Notes under the pieces: generated by a model | The model's database searches: none | Seen by the model: only the letters and a program-made list of their open reading frames with translations | Told to the model about the DNA's origin: nothing | DNA from: Williamsia maris | Lineage (GTDB): Bacteria > Actinomycetota > Actinomycetes > Mycobacteriales > Mycobacteriaceae | DNA length: 64,000 nt | Assembly: GCF_024171815.1 (NCBI RefSeq) | Contig: NZ_JAMTCJ010000002.1 | Location: forward strand, 930,001-994,000 | Reading direction: 5' to 3' | Position numbers and translations under genes: made by a program | Shown here: piece after piece, positions 49,421 through 58,093 of the stretch | Layout of the letters: each line of letters starts with the position of its first letter | Position numbering within the stretch: the stretch's first letter is position 1

Positions 49421-49477
49421 AGTAAGTTACTCGCCAGTAATAACGCCGAATATACCTTCGGATCCGCTGTGGAACAA
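49421..49477 (-). promoter_or_regulatory. fadE5 promoter with overlapping palindromic operator
   Basis: On the minus strand TTGTTC (49477-49472) and TATATT (49454-49449) are spaced by 17 bp, a good -35/-10 pair. Just downstream lies the inverted repeat TTACT-CGCC-AGTAA (49427-49440), with a further AGTAA half at 49421. The position would let a TetR-type regulator block transcription. This AT-rich patch stands out in the GC-rich region. The rest of the 202-bp gap holds no other clear element. Confidence 0.65.
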
Positions 49478-49541
49478 CTCACGATTCGGAGATGTGCGCC
49501 ATAGCCGGAGGCCACTGTGACGTGGACTCACGAGCCGCCGT

Positions 49542-50321
49542 TCAGGAGAGCGTCGAGCGGAGATATGCCAGGTCATCGGCCACGCCCTCGGACGGGGTCT
49601 CGAGGATCACCGGTGCACCGGCGGCCCGCACGATCTCCACCAGAACGTCGGCATCGATGTGGCCGGATTCGAGATTCGCGTGCCGGTCGCGACCCGAATC
49701 GAATTCGTCGCGCGAATTGTTCAGATGTATCAGGTCGATTCGGCCGGTGATGTTCTTGATCCGTTCGACCAGTCCGACGAGATCTTCGCCGCCCGCCCAC
49801 GCGTGGCAGGTGTCCAGGCAGAAGCCGGCCTGATCGAACCCGCCGACGGCGTCCCAGAGACGCTCGATGGATTCGAGGGTGCGGGCCATCGCGTGGTCGC
49901 CGCCTGCGGTGTTCTCGATGAGGATCGGGACGCCGAACCCGCCCTTGTCGGCCTGGCGCTCGAAGAGTTTCGCCCAGTTCTCGAAGCCCTTGGCGTCGTC
50001 GTCTCCGTCGCCGAGGTGTCCACCGTGGACGACGAGGCCGAAGGCGCCGATCTCCGCGGCCGCGGCCGCCTGCTGCTCGACAGCCTTGCGCGACGGCATC
50101 CGTAGCCGGTTGTTCAGGCTCGCGACGTTGATGATGTAGGAGGAGTGCACCACGACATCGATCGGCGAGGACCGGATGCGCTCGGCGTCGGGGTGCGGCG
50201 CGGGCTTGGGCATCTTCCGGTCCTGCGGATCGGTGACGAACATCTGCAGCAGGTCCGCCCCCATCGCCTCGGCGGTCCCGATCGGATCGGCGTCCTCGCG
50301 TACATGTGCTCCCAATCGCAT
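49542..50321 (-). CDS. Endonuclease IV-like AP endonuclease (TIM barrel)
   Basis: The 259-aa protein has the metal-ligand pattern of endonuclease IV (Nfo), which cuts DNA at abasic sites: HSSYIINVA, VVHGGHLGDG, LIENTAGG, CLDTCHAWAGG, HLNNSRDEFDSGRDRHANL and a final ILETP. All the His, Glu and Asp zinc ligands expected for the three-metal site are present. It begins MRLGAHVRED, the usual start, so an open frame further upstream is rejected. It diverges from the WS/DGAT gene with 58 bp between. Confidence 0.9.
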   Translation of the reverse strand: MRLGAHVREDADPIGTAEAMGADLLQMFVTDPQDRKMPKPAPHPDAERIRSSPIDVVVHSSYIINVASLNNRLRMPSRKAVEQQAAAAAEIGAFGLVVHGGHLGDGDDDAKGFENWAKLFERQADKGGFGVPILIENTAGGDHAMARTLESIERLWDAVGGFDQAGFCLDTCHAWAGGEDLVGLVERIKNITGRIDLIHLNNSRDEFDSGRDRHANLESGHIDADVLVEIVRAAGAPVILETPSEGVADDLAYLRSTLS

Positions 50322-50379
50322 GTCGTCCACGATAGGAGTAGTCCAGAGTGGAAGCACAGTCGCGGGAGAGGGCAGCACT

Positions 50380-51786
50380 ATGGAGCGGTTGAGTGGTCTG
50401 GACGCGTCGTTCCTGTACCTGGAATCGCGATCGATGCTGATGCAGGTGGTCGGGATCATCGAACTCGACCCCAGCACGATGATCGGCGGCTACTCCTTCG
50501 ACCGACTCCGCACGGAGATGAGCAGGCGGATCACGGCCATGCCGACCTTCCGTCGCAAGCTGCACGACTCGTTCCTCAACATCGACCATCCGGTCTGGAT
50601 CGAGGACCGGTCCTTCGACATCGAGCGTCACGTCCACCGGGTCGCACTGCCTGCGCCCGGCAGCGACGCCGAACTGGCCGAGTTCTGCTCCCACATCGCC
50701 GGCGTCCCGCTCGATCGCAGCAAGCCGCTGTGGGAGATCTGGGTCATCGAGGGACGGGCCGACGACAACGTCTCGATCATGCTGCGCATGCACCACGCGG
50801 GCGTCGACGGCGTCTCGGCGGCCGACCTGCTCAACCAGTTGTGCTCGCTGACCCCGGAGAACCCCGAGCTCGACGAGCAGATGATCGGCAAGTCCGCGGG
50901 CGGCTCGTCGTTCGCGGGCCTGGTGGCCGACGGACTCGTGAACTTCACCATCCGCCGGCCCATCTCGGTCGCCCGGTTGCTGCCCCAGACGGTGGCGGTC
51001 CCGTTCCAGTGGTTCAACCGGTCACGCAACGACGAGGCGATGCCGACACCGTTCAGCGCTCCTCGCGTCGCCTTCAACGGCACGATCACACCGCATCGCT
51101 CCATCGCGTTCACCCAGGTGTCGCTGGACGACGTCAAGCGGATCAAGAGCCACTTCGACGTCAAGCTCAACGACGTGGTGATGGCTGTGTGCGCGGGCGG
51201 TCTGCGAAAGTACCTGGCCGACACCGACGATCTGCCCGACCGCGGCCTCATCGCGGCCGTCCCGGTCTCGACGCACGACGAGGGCGACGACGGGAAGCTG
51301 GTGGTGCAGGGCACCAACAAGGTCACCGCGATGATGATGCGCCTGCCCACCGACCTCGACGACCCGGTCGATCGGATCGACGCCGTGCGGACCTCGTCGG
51401 TGAAGGCCAAGTCGCACCACAAGTCGCTCGACGCAAGCCTCCTACGGGGGTGGGCGCAACTGATCCCGCCGAACACGCTCAACGCCGCGATGCGCGTCTA
51501 CGCCAATTATGAACTGGCCGAACGACATCCGGCAGTGGTCAACGTGATCATCTCCAACGTCCCCGGCCCGGCCTTCCCGTTGTACTTCCTCGGGTCCCGC
51601 ATCAAGGGACTGTTCCCGCTCGGTCCGGTGATGCACGGGATGGGACTCAACATCACCGTGTTCTCCTGCGACGGGCAGCTCAACATCGGTGCCATCGCCT
51701 GCAAGGAGCAGATGCCCGACGCGTGGCCGCTGATGCGCGCCATCGAGGACGACATCAAGTTGCTGCTCGAGGCCTGCGACGCCTGA
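50380..51786 (+). CDS. Wax ester synthase / diacylglycerol acyltransferase (WS/DGAT)
   Basis: The 468-aa protein is a bacterial WS/DGAT, which transfers acyl groups from acyl-CoA to diacylglycerol or fatty alcohols to make storage lipid. It starts MERLSGLDASFLYLES, has the catalytic HHAGVDG (about aa 146-152) and ends with the conserved NVIISNVPGP motif (about 385-395). The length is normal. The ATG at 50380 has GGGAGAGG upstream. Several paralogues are usual in Gordonia, Rhodococcus and mycobacteria, so no specific symbol is given. Confidence 0.93.
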   Translation: MERLSGLDASFLYLESRSMLMQVVGIIELDPSTMIGGYSFDRLRTEMSRRITAMPTFRRKLHDSFLNIDHPVWIEDRSFDIERHVHRVALPAPGSDAELAEFCSHIAGVPLDRSKPLWEIWVIEGRADDNVSIMLRMHHAGVDGVSAADLLNQLCSLTPENPELDEQMIGKSAGGSSFAGLVADGLVNFTIRRPISVARLLPQTVAVPFQWFNRSRNDEAMPTPFSAPRVAFNGTITPHRSIAFTQVSLDDVKRIKSHFDVKLNDVVMAVCAGGLRKYLADTDDLPDRGLIAAVPVSTHDEGDDGKLVVQGTNKVTAMMMRLPTDLDDPVDRIDAVRTSSVKAKSHHKSLDASLLRGWAQLIPPNTLNAAMRVYANYELAERHPAVVNVIISNVPGPAFPLYFLGSRIKGLFPLGPVMHGMGLNITVFSCDGQLNIGAIACKEQMPDAWPLMRAIEDDIKLLLEACDA

Positions 51787-51824
51787 GGTCGGCGGGCAGG
51801 TTGGGCACGCTCGGCGGCGCGGGC

Positions 51825-52718
51825 TCAGGTCGTGGCGTCGCGCGCGGTCTGATCGACCCATGTGCAGGCCGCGACGAACTCGGGGTTGAACTTGTCGGCC
51901 TCGAGCACGCAGCACGCGTGACCCGCGGCGATGTCGAAACGCCGCGCGCCGGGTATGCCGCCGACCAGGAGCTGCTGTCGCGCAATCGGTATGACGCGAT
52001 CGCGGGTGGTGACGCACACCGCCGTGGGGACATCGATCTCGCTTAGCCACGGCCGTGAGTCGAACCTGCCGAGCTCGTAGCCGATCTCGCTGATGTGCGA
52101 CAACCGCGTCGACCGCACCTGCCGCAGGGCCCAGGCCCCGTCGGACAACCCGCGCTCGTCGAGGACGTGTCCGCGCAGCGACCGCACCGGGGCGGTGAAC
52201 TTGGTGGCCACCACGTTGACCACCCGGTCGATGGCGAGGCGGCCGGTGGTCGAGGTCCCGAAGTACGGGCCGGTCGACGCCAGGACCAACCCGCGTACTC
52301 GGTCGGGATGCGCACGCCACGTGAGCTGCGAGGTCCCGCCGCCCATCGAGAACCCGCCGACGAGGAACGTCTCGAGGCCCAGGACGTCGGCCAGCGCGAC
52401 CACGTCATCGGCGCAGTCGGCCAGGCGGAAGTGGTCGGATCGGATCCCTCGGCCGTGCCAGCGCTGGTCCATGGTGATCACCCGGAACGTCTCGCTCAAC
52501 GCGGGGATCACGGAGTACCAGGACAGCAGCCCCGTCGTCACGACCGCGTGCAGCAGGACGATGGGCGGCTTGGTCCCGGTCGGGTCGGAGTCGGTGACGA
52601 ACGTCGTCCCGCGCCCGGGGAGGTCGACCATCGACCCGTCGGGGACGTCGTGGGTCGGGTAGGTCCGGAAGAGGCGACTGACGCCGCCTGCGGCCCGGTC
52701 GACGAGGGTGACGGCCAT
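51825..52718 (-). CDS. Alpha/beta hydrolase
   Basis: The 297-aa protein has the oxyanion region PPIVLLHAVVTTG, nucleophile elbow VGGFSMGGGTS, an acid in TTRDRVIP and His in AAGHACCVLEAD. The N-terminal 45 residues are an extension specific to this subgroup. No signal peptide is evident. The function is unknown; esterase or haloperoxidase-like activity is possible by fold. I took MAVTLVDRA (52718) as the start; a longer frame begins 39 nt upstream. It converges on the WS/DGAT gene, 38 bp apart, so a role in lipid metabolism is possible but not shown. Confidence 0.86.
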   Translation of the reverse strand: MAVTLVDRAAGGVSRLFRTYPTHDVPDGSMVDLPGRGTTFVTDSDPTGTKPPIVLLHAVVTTGLLSWYSVIPALSETFRVITMDQRWHGRGIRSDHFRLADCADDVVALADVLGLETFLVGGFSMGGGTSQLTWRAHPDRVRGLVLASTGPYFGTSTTGRLAIDRVVNVVATKFTAPVRSLRGHVLDERGLSDGAWALRQVRSTRLSHISEIGYELGRFDSRPWLSEIDVPTAVCVTTRDRVIPIARQQLLVGGIPGARRFDIAAGHACCVLEADKFNPEFVAACTWVDQTARDATT

Positions 52719-52822
52719 CAACCGATCGTAGCCACGGCCCTCGAAATGACGTGGCACCGAACCTCGGACAAACTATGGTTTAACAGAAGTGAACAACCGG
52801 CTTTCTCGGTGAAGGGTGTTGC

Positions 52823-53971
52823 GTGACGATTTCCGAGGCCGACCGGTCGTCCGGGGGGACTGCATCTGCGCCGGACGATTCTGCCGCGGTCGAGGCCCCG
52901 GAGCCGTCGACCGACGAACGATCGGGCAGTCGCTCGCTCCTGCGCAACCTCCGGATGTGGCGATACCTCGCCCTGACCGTGTGGCTCGCCGTCCTCATCT
53001 GGCAGTTCATCGAGGTCGGCCTGGCCTTCGACCGCACCCGGCTGATCCTCTGGATGTGCCTGGGACTGGCAGCCGCGAGCATCGGCAGGCGACGGGTCAT
53101 CACCGTGCTGATCGACTGGTTGCCGTTCGTCGGGATCCTGATGCTCTACGACCTCACCCGCAACGTCGCCCAGTGGATGGGGATGCCCACGCACTGGCAT
53201 CTCGCCGTCGACGCCGACCACGCCCTGTTCGGGGTCAACCCCACGGTGTGGCTGCAGGGCCACATCAAGATGGCCTCGCCGCCGTGGTGGGAGGTCTTCA
53301 CCAGCGTCGTCTACATCTCGTACTTCGTCGTGCCCTACGTGGTGGCCGGTGTCCTGTGGCTCAGGGACCGCTCCGCCTGGCGTCGCTACGCCGTCGCCTT
53401 CGTGGCCACGACGTTCCTCGCGCTCGTCGTCTACACGCTGGTCCCCGGCGCCCCGCCGTGGGCGGCCGCGCGCTGTTCGGCCGAGCAGGTCGTCGACCAC
53501 CCGCGCGACCCCGCCTGCATGTACAACGAGATCCCGGACGCCTCCGGTGGACTCCTCGGACCGGTGACCACCACCCATCCGGGCGCGCAGCCCTACGTGG
53601 AGCGCATCTCGGCCCGTGGCTGGGAGGTGCTCGACATCCGCGCCGCCTCGACCCTGATCTCGGTGGGGCAGTCCAAGGCCAACCTGGTCGCCGCCATCCC
53701 GTCGCTGCACGCGGGCCTGACCATGCTGCTCGCGCTGTTCATGTGGCCCCGCGTCCGTGCCCTGGGGCGAACGCTGTTCATGGGTTATGCCGTGGTCATG
53801 GCGTTCACGCTCGTCTACACCGGTGAGCACTACGTGTTCGACATCCTCGCCGGCTGGGGACTGGCGGCCGCCGTCATCGCGGTGCAGTACCTGTACCTGC
53901 GCAGGCGGGCGAAGAAAACCGCCGACGTCACCGAGAGCGCGGACGACTCCGGGGTGCCGACGACGGCCTGA
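52823..53971 (+). CDS. PAP2-family membrane protein, inositol phosphorylceramide synthase-like
   Basis: The 382-aa protein has a polar acidic N-terminus (about 40 aa) and about six membrane helices. The PAP2 phosphatase/transferase signature is present: IPSLHAG (about aa 292-298), then YTGEHYVFDILAGW, with the catalytic His and Asp. A long loop with two Cys (ARCSAEQ and PACMYNE) lies between helices, a feature of the AUR1/inositol phosphorylceramide synthase-like subgroup. It probably transfers or hydrolyses a phospholipid head group outside the membrane. The start is GTG. Confidence 0.85.
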   Translation: MTISEADRSSGGTASAPDDSAAVEAPEPSTDERSGSRSLLRNLRMWRYLALTVWLAVLIWQFIEVGLAFDRTRLILWMCLGLAAASIGRRRVITVLIDWLPFVGILMLYDLTRNVAQWMGMPTHWHLAVDADHALFGVNPTVWLQGHIKMASPPWWEVFTSVVYISYFVVPYVVAGVLWLRDRSAWRRYAVAFVATTFLALVVYTLVPGAPPWAAARCSAEQVVDHPRDPACMYNEIPDASGGLLGPVTTTHPGAQPYVERISARGWEVLDIRAASTLISVGQSKANLVAAIPSLHAGLTMLLALFMWPRVRALGRTLFMGYAVVMAFTLVYTGEHYVFDILAGWGLAAAVIAVQYLYLRRRAKKTADVTESADDSGVPTTA

Positions 53972-54006
53972 TCGTCGGCCCGGACGGTGAGCGCGGCGAG
54001 TCGACG

Positions 54007-54975
54007 TCAGCTCGTCGGGCCGGCGTGAGCCGAGTCCGTGTGCTGCTTCGGGCGACGGCGCCAGCCGCCTTCGGTGGGTGGCGCCTCGCCGAAGTGGTCG
54101 GCCTCGGCCGATCCGTAGTAGGCCACCGCGATGGCGCCGATGACCGCACCGATGAACCCGACGATGGCCAGCCATCCGAGACCGGGCTCGGCCTTGTCGC
54201 CGAGGAACAGCACGCCGATGATCCCCGGAGCCGCGGTCTCACCGACGACCAGCACCGCGGTCACACCGTTGACCGCGCCCAGCTGTAGGGCGACGGTCTG
54301 CACGTAGAAGCCGATGGCGCCCGCGATGGCGATGGTCCACGCGGCGGGATCGGTGAGCAGCGTGACGGGGTCGAACGGATCGACGCCGCGCAGGATCCGC
54401 ACGGCGATGGCGATCACGCCGAACAGCAGACCGGCCGCGGCGCCACCGATGAGGGAGCCCCGCGCACCGAGCTTGTAGACGACGAGGACCGCGGCCGCCG
54501 ACAGGGCTACGGTCGCGGCGAAGAGCGCCCAGTGGAACGAGAAGGAATCCGAACCCTGGGTCGGGTGATGCGTCGAGGAGAACCCCAGCATGCACAGCGA
54601 GGCGATGACCGCGATGATCGCGATCCAGTCACGCGTGTGCAGCCGGATGCCGAGCACAGCCGTCCCGAGCAACGCCGTGACGATGAGGTTGGCCGAGACG
54701 ATGGTCTGCGAGAGGAACAGCGGCAGGAATCGCGCCGCGATCGCGCCCCCTCCGAAGCCGAGCACGACCAGACCTGTCCCCATGAGGAAGGCGGGATCGC
54801 GCAGGGTGGCGGCAGTGGATCCGAGCGAGGGGCCGCCGGCCGCGGTGGTCATCGGTGCGCCGCCTGCGTCCCGCGCGGTGACCGCGGCACGACGCGCCCC
54901 GAGAGCGCGCAAAACGGACGAGAGGCCGTAGCCCAGGGCGGCGAGACAGGCGAACACGATGCCGATGACGAACAC
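54007..54975 (-). CDS. DMT-superfamily (EamA-like) integral membrane protein
   Basis: The 322-aa protein has about nine or ten hydrophobic helices in two halves, as in the drug/metabolite transporter superfamily and related small-molecule permeases. The second half ends GIIGVLFLGDKAEPGLGWLAIVG, the typical EamA closing pattern, followed by a charged cytoplasmic tail. The substrate is unknown. The GTG start at 54975 has a strong GGAGGT ribosome-binding site. It converges on the PAP2 gene, 35 bp apart, and diverges from the ATP-grasp gene across 137 bp. Confidence 0.83.
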   Translation of the reverse strand: MFVIGIVFACLAALGYGLSSVLRALGARRAAVTARDAGGAPMTTAAGGPSLGSTAATLRDPAFLMGTGLVVLGFGGGAIAARFLPLFLSQTIVSANLIVTALLGTAVLGIRLHTRDWIAIIAVIASLCMLGFSSTHHPTQGSDSFSFHWALFAATVALSAAAVLVVYKLGARGSLIGGAAAGLLFGVIAIAVRILRGVDPFDPVTLLTDPAAWTIAIAGAIGFYVQTVALQLGAVNGVTAVLVVGETAAPGIIGVLFLGDKAEPGLGWLAIVGFIGAVIGAIAVAYYGSAEADHFGEAPPTEGGWRRRPKQHTDSAHAGPTS

Positions 54976-55112
54976 GTGGACACCTCCGCGGCCGGGTCGC
55001 GCCCCGAATGGGGCCGCGCGCAGGCTGATCCGGTGAAACCGTGCCTGACCGTTGCTTAAGCTACCATGGTGAGATTCTGTCCTTGATCTCGGTGTGAGAG
55101 TAATGGAGTTCC

Positions 55113-56279
55113 ATGTCAGCCCCAGGGAGCAAACGTGTCCTGATCACGTTTGCCCGGTCGTTCCTCACCCTTGACCTCGCACGGCTGATGTCCGCGGCCG
55201 GCCACGATGTCACCGTGGTCGACAGCATCAGTCTTCCCGTCTCCCGGTTCTCCAACGCGACCTCGGCCTTCGAGAAGGTCCCGTCGCCCACGTTCGAACC
55301 GCGCGCCTACTGCCGCGAACTGGCGCGGATCGTCACCGAACGCGAGATCGATCTCCTCATCCCGGTGCACGAGGAGACCGACATCATCGCGATGTTGCGC
55401 GCCGATTTCCCCGACACCTGCGAGCTGTTCCTCTCCGACTTCGAGGTGGAGAACAACCTGCACAACAAATTCGAGTTCCAGCGGGTCCTCGCCGAGCGCG
55501 GCATCCCGACCCTCAAGTTCGCGCAGGTGCGAAGCCAGGCTGACCTCGAGGCTCTCGACTTCGACACCCCCTTCGCCCTCAAGGAGTGCTACTCCCGCGG
55601 GTCGCAGAAGGTCTACAAGGTCACCCCGGGTGAGCTGCCCACCGACATCGAGTTCTCGCCCACGAATCCCTGGATCGCGCAGGAGTGGATGAAGGGCACG
55701 CCCTACTGCTCCTACTCGGTGTGTCGTGACGGAGAAGTGTTGGCACACACCGTTTATCCGGTCGGCTACGCGATCGACGGCCGCTCCTGCATCGCATTCG
55801 ACGCGATCGAGCACGCCGGGATCCTGGACTGGATCACCTCGTTCGTGAAGCAGATGAACTTCACCGGTCAGGTCGGCTTCGATTTCATCGAGGACGCCGA
55901 GGGCAACCTGTTCACCATCGAGTGCAACCCGCGCGGCACCAGCGGCATCATGCTGTTCGAGCCACACAACCGGGTCGACAAGGCGTTCACCGGTGAGGCG
56001 ACGGAGCTGATCACCCCGGATCCGGGTACCCGCAAGATGATCGGGTTCGGCATGGGCCTCTACGGGTGGACGAAGGCGTCGCGCAGTGGCCGCACCATGC
56101 GCGAGTTCGTGCGCGACTTCCGTGCGTACGACGACGTCATCACCAACCGCCGCGATCGGTTGCCGGCGTTCATGATGGTGGTCGCCTACATCGACATCGC
56201 CCGCATGTGCTTCAAGTACCGCGTCGGCCTGGCCGAGGCGTTCATGCACGACCACGAGTGGGACGGCCAACCCGTCTAG
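55113..56279 (+). CDS. ATP-grasp domain ligase
   Basis: The 388-aa protein has the ATP-grasp layout: a Rossmann-like N-terminal part (RVLITFARSFLTLDLARLMSAAG), a central region with FALKECYSRGSQKVYKV, IAQEWMKGTPYCSYSV (the EW-G element contacting ATP), and the metal-binding end GFDFIEDAEGNLFTIECNPRGTSG with Glu and Asn ligands. Such enzymes join a carboxylate to an amine or thiol through an acyl phosphate. The acceptor is unknown. The C-terminal about 80 aa are outside the core. GGAG lies 6 nt before the ATG. An arginase-fold gene starts 27 bp downstream, probably in the same operon. Confidence 0.86.
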   Translation: MSAPGSKRVLITFARSFLTLDLARLMSAAGHDVTVVDSISLPVSRFSNATSAFEKVPSPTFEPRAYCRELARIVTEREIDLLIPVHEETDIIAMLRADFPDTCELFLSDFEVENNLHNKFEFQRVLAERGIPTLKFAQVRSQADLEALDFDTPFALKECYSRGSQKVYKVTPGELPTDIEFSPTNPWIAQEWMKGTPYCSYSVCRDGEVLAHTVYPVGYAIDGRSCIAFDAIEHAGILDWITSFVKQMNFTGQVGFDFIEDAEGNLFTIECNPRGTSGIMLFEPHNRVDKAFTGEATELITPDPGTRKMIGFGMGLYGWTKASRSGRTMREFVRDFRAYDDVITNRRDRLPAFMMVVAYIDIARMCFKYRVGLAEAFMHDHEWDGQPV

Positions 56280-56306
56280 CGCAGACCGATGGGGATGTGA
56301 TCGCCG

Positions 56307-57215
56307 ATGTCGACCCTTGCCGTGCTCGGGGTGCCGAGCAGCGCAGCCAGTTACGCCGCCGGACAAGACCAGGCGCCGCGGGCGTTACGCGCGGCCGGAC
56401 TGTTCGACGCACTCGCCGACGCGGGCATCGAAGCCCTCGACGCGGGTGACGCGACCGAACAGGTGTGGGCACCGGACCCGTCCGCCCCGCACGCGCAGAA
56501 CGCGGCGCAGGCGGTCGACTCGGTGCGGGAGACGGCCGAGCGGGTCGCGACGTTGCTCGGGTCCGGTCACCGCGTCGTGGTCATCGGCGGCAACTGCACC
56601 ATCGCCACGGGCGCCGCTGCCGGACTGACGCAGCGGTCGGACGACCGACCGGGCCTCGTCTACATCGACCGCCACTTCGACATGAACACACCCGAGACGA
56701 CGAACGAGGGTGCGATCGACTGGATGGGCGTCGGTCACGCGTTGGCTCTCCCCGGAGCGCTGGACTCCTACCTCGACGTGCTCGGTGACCGACCGCTCCT
56801 GCAGCCGGACCGGCTCGTGTTCTTCGGCGTCGACCCCACGCAGTCAACGCAATTCGAGCGGGACCACGTCGACCGCCTGGACATCCCCGTCACCACCCAG
56901 GCCGATCTCATGGCCGATCCGGTGGAGTCCGCCCGCGGTGTGCTCGCCACGTTGCCGGACGTGTCGTTCGTGGTGCACGTCGATGTCGACGTGCTCGACT
57001 TCACGCGAGCGCCGTTGTCGGAGAACACCAGTGGCCGCAACATCGGTCCGTCCCTGGCGCAGCTCGAGGCCGCCCTGAGCGTGCTCGTCGCCGATCCGAG
57101 ATGGCGCGTGCTGACGGTGGGGGAGATCAACCCGACCCGGTCGGCGGGCGTCCCGGGCCTGCTCACCGACTTCTGCGCCCTGCTGGCCCGGGTGCTCGCG
57201 TCCGCGCGGTCCTAG
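56307..57215 (+). CDS. Arginase/agmatinase-superfamily protein (ureohydrolase fold)
   Basis: The 302-aa protein has the ureohydrolase fold and most metal ligands: YIDRHFDMN (DxHxD) and HVDVDVLDF (DxDxxD). The first motif, normally GGDHS, reads GGNCT here, so the His ligand of the first manganese is a Cys and the neighbouring Asp an Asn. Similar GGxCT versions occur in actinobacterial members. The segments that recognise arginine or agmatine are not evident, so the substrate is open: a guanidine or another C-N substrate. The ATP-grasp gene upstream suggests a shared small-molecule pathway. Confidence 0.85.
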   Translation: MSTLAVLGVPSSAASYAAGQDQAPRALRAAGLFDALADAGIEALDAGDATEQVWAPDPSAPHAQNAAQAVDSVRETAERVATLLGSGHRVVVIGGNCTIATGAAAGLTQRSDDRPGLVYIDRHFDMNTPETTNEGAIDWMGVGHALALPGALDSYLDVLGDRPLLQPDRLVFFGVDPTQSTQFERDHVDRLDIPVTTQADLMADPVESARGVLATLPDVSFVVHVDVDVLDFTRAPLSENTSGRNIGPSLAQLEAALSVLVADPRWRVLTVGEINPTRSAGVPGLLTDFCALLARVLASARS

Positions 57216-57221
57216 GGTCGG

Positions 57222-58067
57222 TCAGCTCGCTGCGGGCCGGTTGGTCTCGCAGAAGGTGGTGATCCGCGCGACCGTGTCGGTCTGGCCGGTGAACAGGCCG
57301 CCGTGGGCGACGCCGTCGATCTGCGCGTACTCGGCGTTCGGCATCTTCGACGCCGCGGCGCGGCATCCCACCGGTGGGAAGAACAGGTCGTGCTCGAAGG
57401 CCAGCACGAGGGCGGGCGGGTCGAACGCCGCGAGGTGCTCGGGGAGGGGCTCGTTCGCGGTGATCCACGAATACGACGCCTGCAGTTGACCTCTCATGCC
57501 GGCGTCGTTCGTCCAGACCTCCGAACTCGCGCCCAGTACCTGCTCCCATCCCACCACCGAGGCCGGATCCTGCAGCAGTGCGGGCTGCAGGGTGGTCATC
57601 AGCTGCTCGAAGGTCATGACGTCGGCGGGGATCTCGCCGTACTTGTCGAGCAGACCCAATTCCATGCGTCCGACCAGCTCGCCGATCGGGGAGGGCTGCA
57701 GCCCGGCGAGCAGCACGGCCGCGCGCACGATGCCCGGCTGTCGGCGTACCAACGCCTGCGTCGTGTAGCAGCCCATGGAGTACCCGACGACGATGATCTC
57801 GTCGAGACCCAGTGTCTGCAGCAGACACTGGGCGTCGAAGGCCAGGTCGTCGACCGTGTAGGGCGGCTCGGGAGCAGACGATGGTGCGACGCCGCGGGCG
57901 CTGTAGGAGATGACCTCGAAGCCGGCGTCGACCAGCGCGCCGCTCACCCCGGTGAACTCCCACACCCCGGCCGGCTGGCCGAGCCCGCCGACCAGCAGCA
58001 CCGCCGGGCCGGATCCGACTCGTTCCACCCCGAGGGTGACGCCGTTGCCGATGTCGATGTTCTCCAT
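57222..58067 (-). CDS. Alpha/beta hydrolase
   Basis: The 281-aa protein has PAVLLVGGLGQPAGVW for the oxyanion hole, nucleophile elbow VVGYSMGCYT (Ser), acid in LAFEHDLFFPP and His in VAHGGLFTGQ. It begins MENIDIGNGVTLGVERVGSG, the usual first strand pair. No signal peptide is present. The substrate is not predictable. It converges on the ureohydrolase gene with 6 bp between the stops and lies 26 bp downstream of the thioesterase gene on the same strand, so it may be the last gene of an MFS-thioesterase-hydrolase operon. Confidence 0.86.
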   Translation of the reverse strand: MENIDIGNGVTLGVERVGSGPAVLLVGGLGQPAGVWEFTGVSGALVDAGFEVISYSARGVAPSSAPEPPYTVDDLAFDAQCLLQTLGLDEIIVVGYSMGCYTTQALVRRQPGIVRAAVLLAGLQPSPIGELVGRMELGLLDKYGEIPADVMTFEQLMTTLQPALLQDPASVVGWEQVLGASSEVWTNDAGMRGQLQASYSWITANEPLPEHLAAFDPPALVLAFEHDLFFPPVGCRAAASKMPNAEYAQIDGVAHGGLFTGQTDTVARITTFCETNRPAAS

Positions 58068-58093
58068 GTCCCGCTCCCGGTGTCGTCGTGTTT

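Noticed and set aside
47492-49504. 670-aa plus-strand frame opposite fadE5
   Set aside because: Asp-, Gly-, Val- and Leu-rich mirror of the FadE5 coding strand, with no recognisable domain.
50380-51786. HHxxxDG protein as a stray NRPS condensation domain
   Set aside because: The start MERLSGLDASFLYLE and the NVPGP motif identify a WS/DGAT acyltransferase of the same superfamily.
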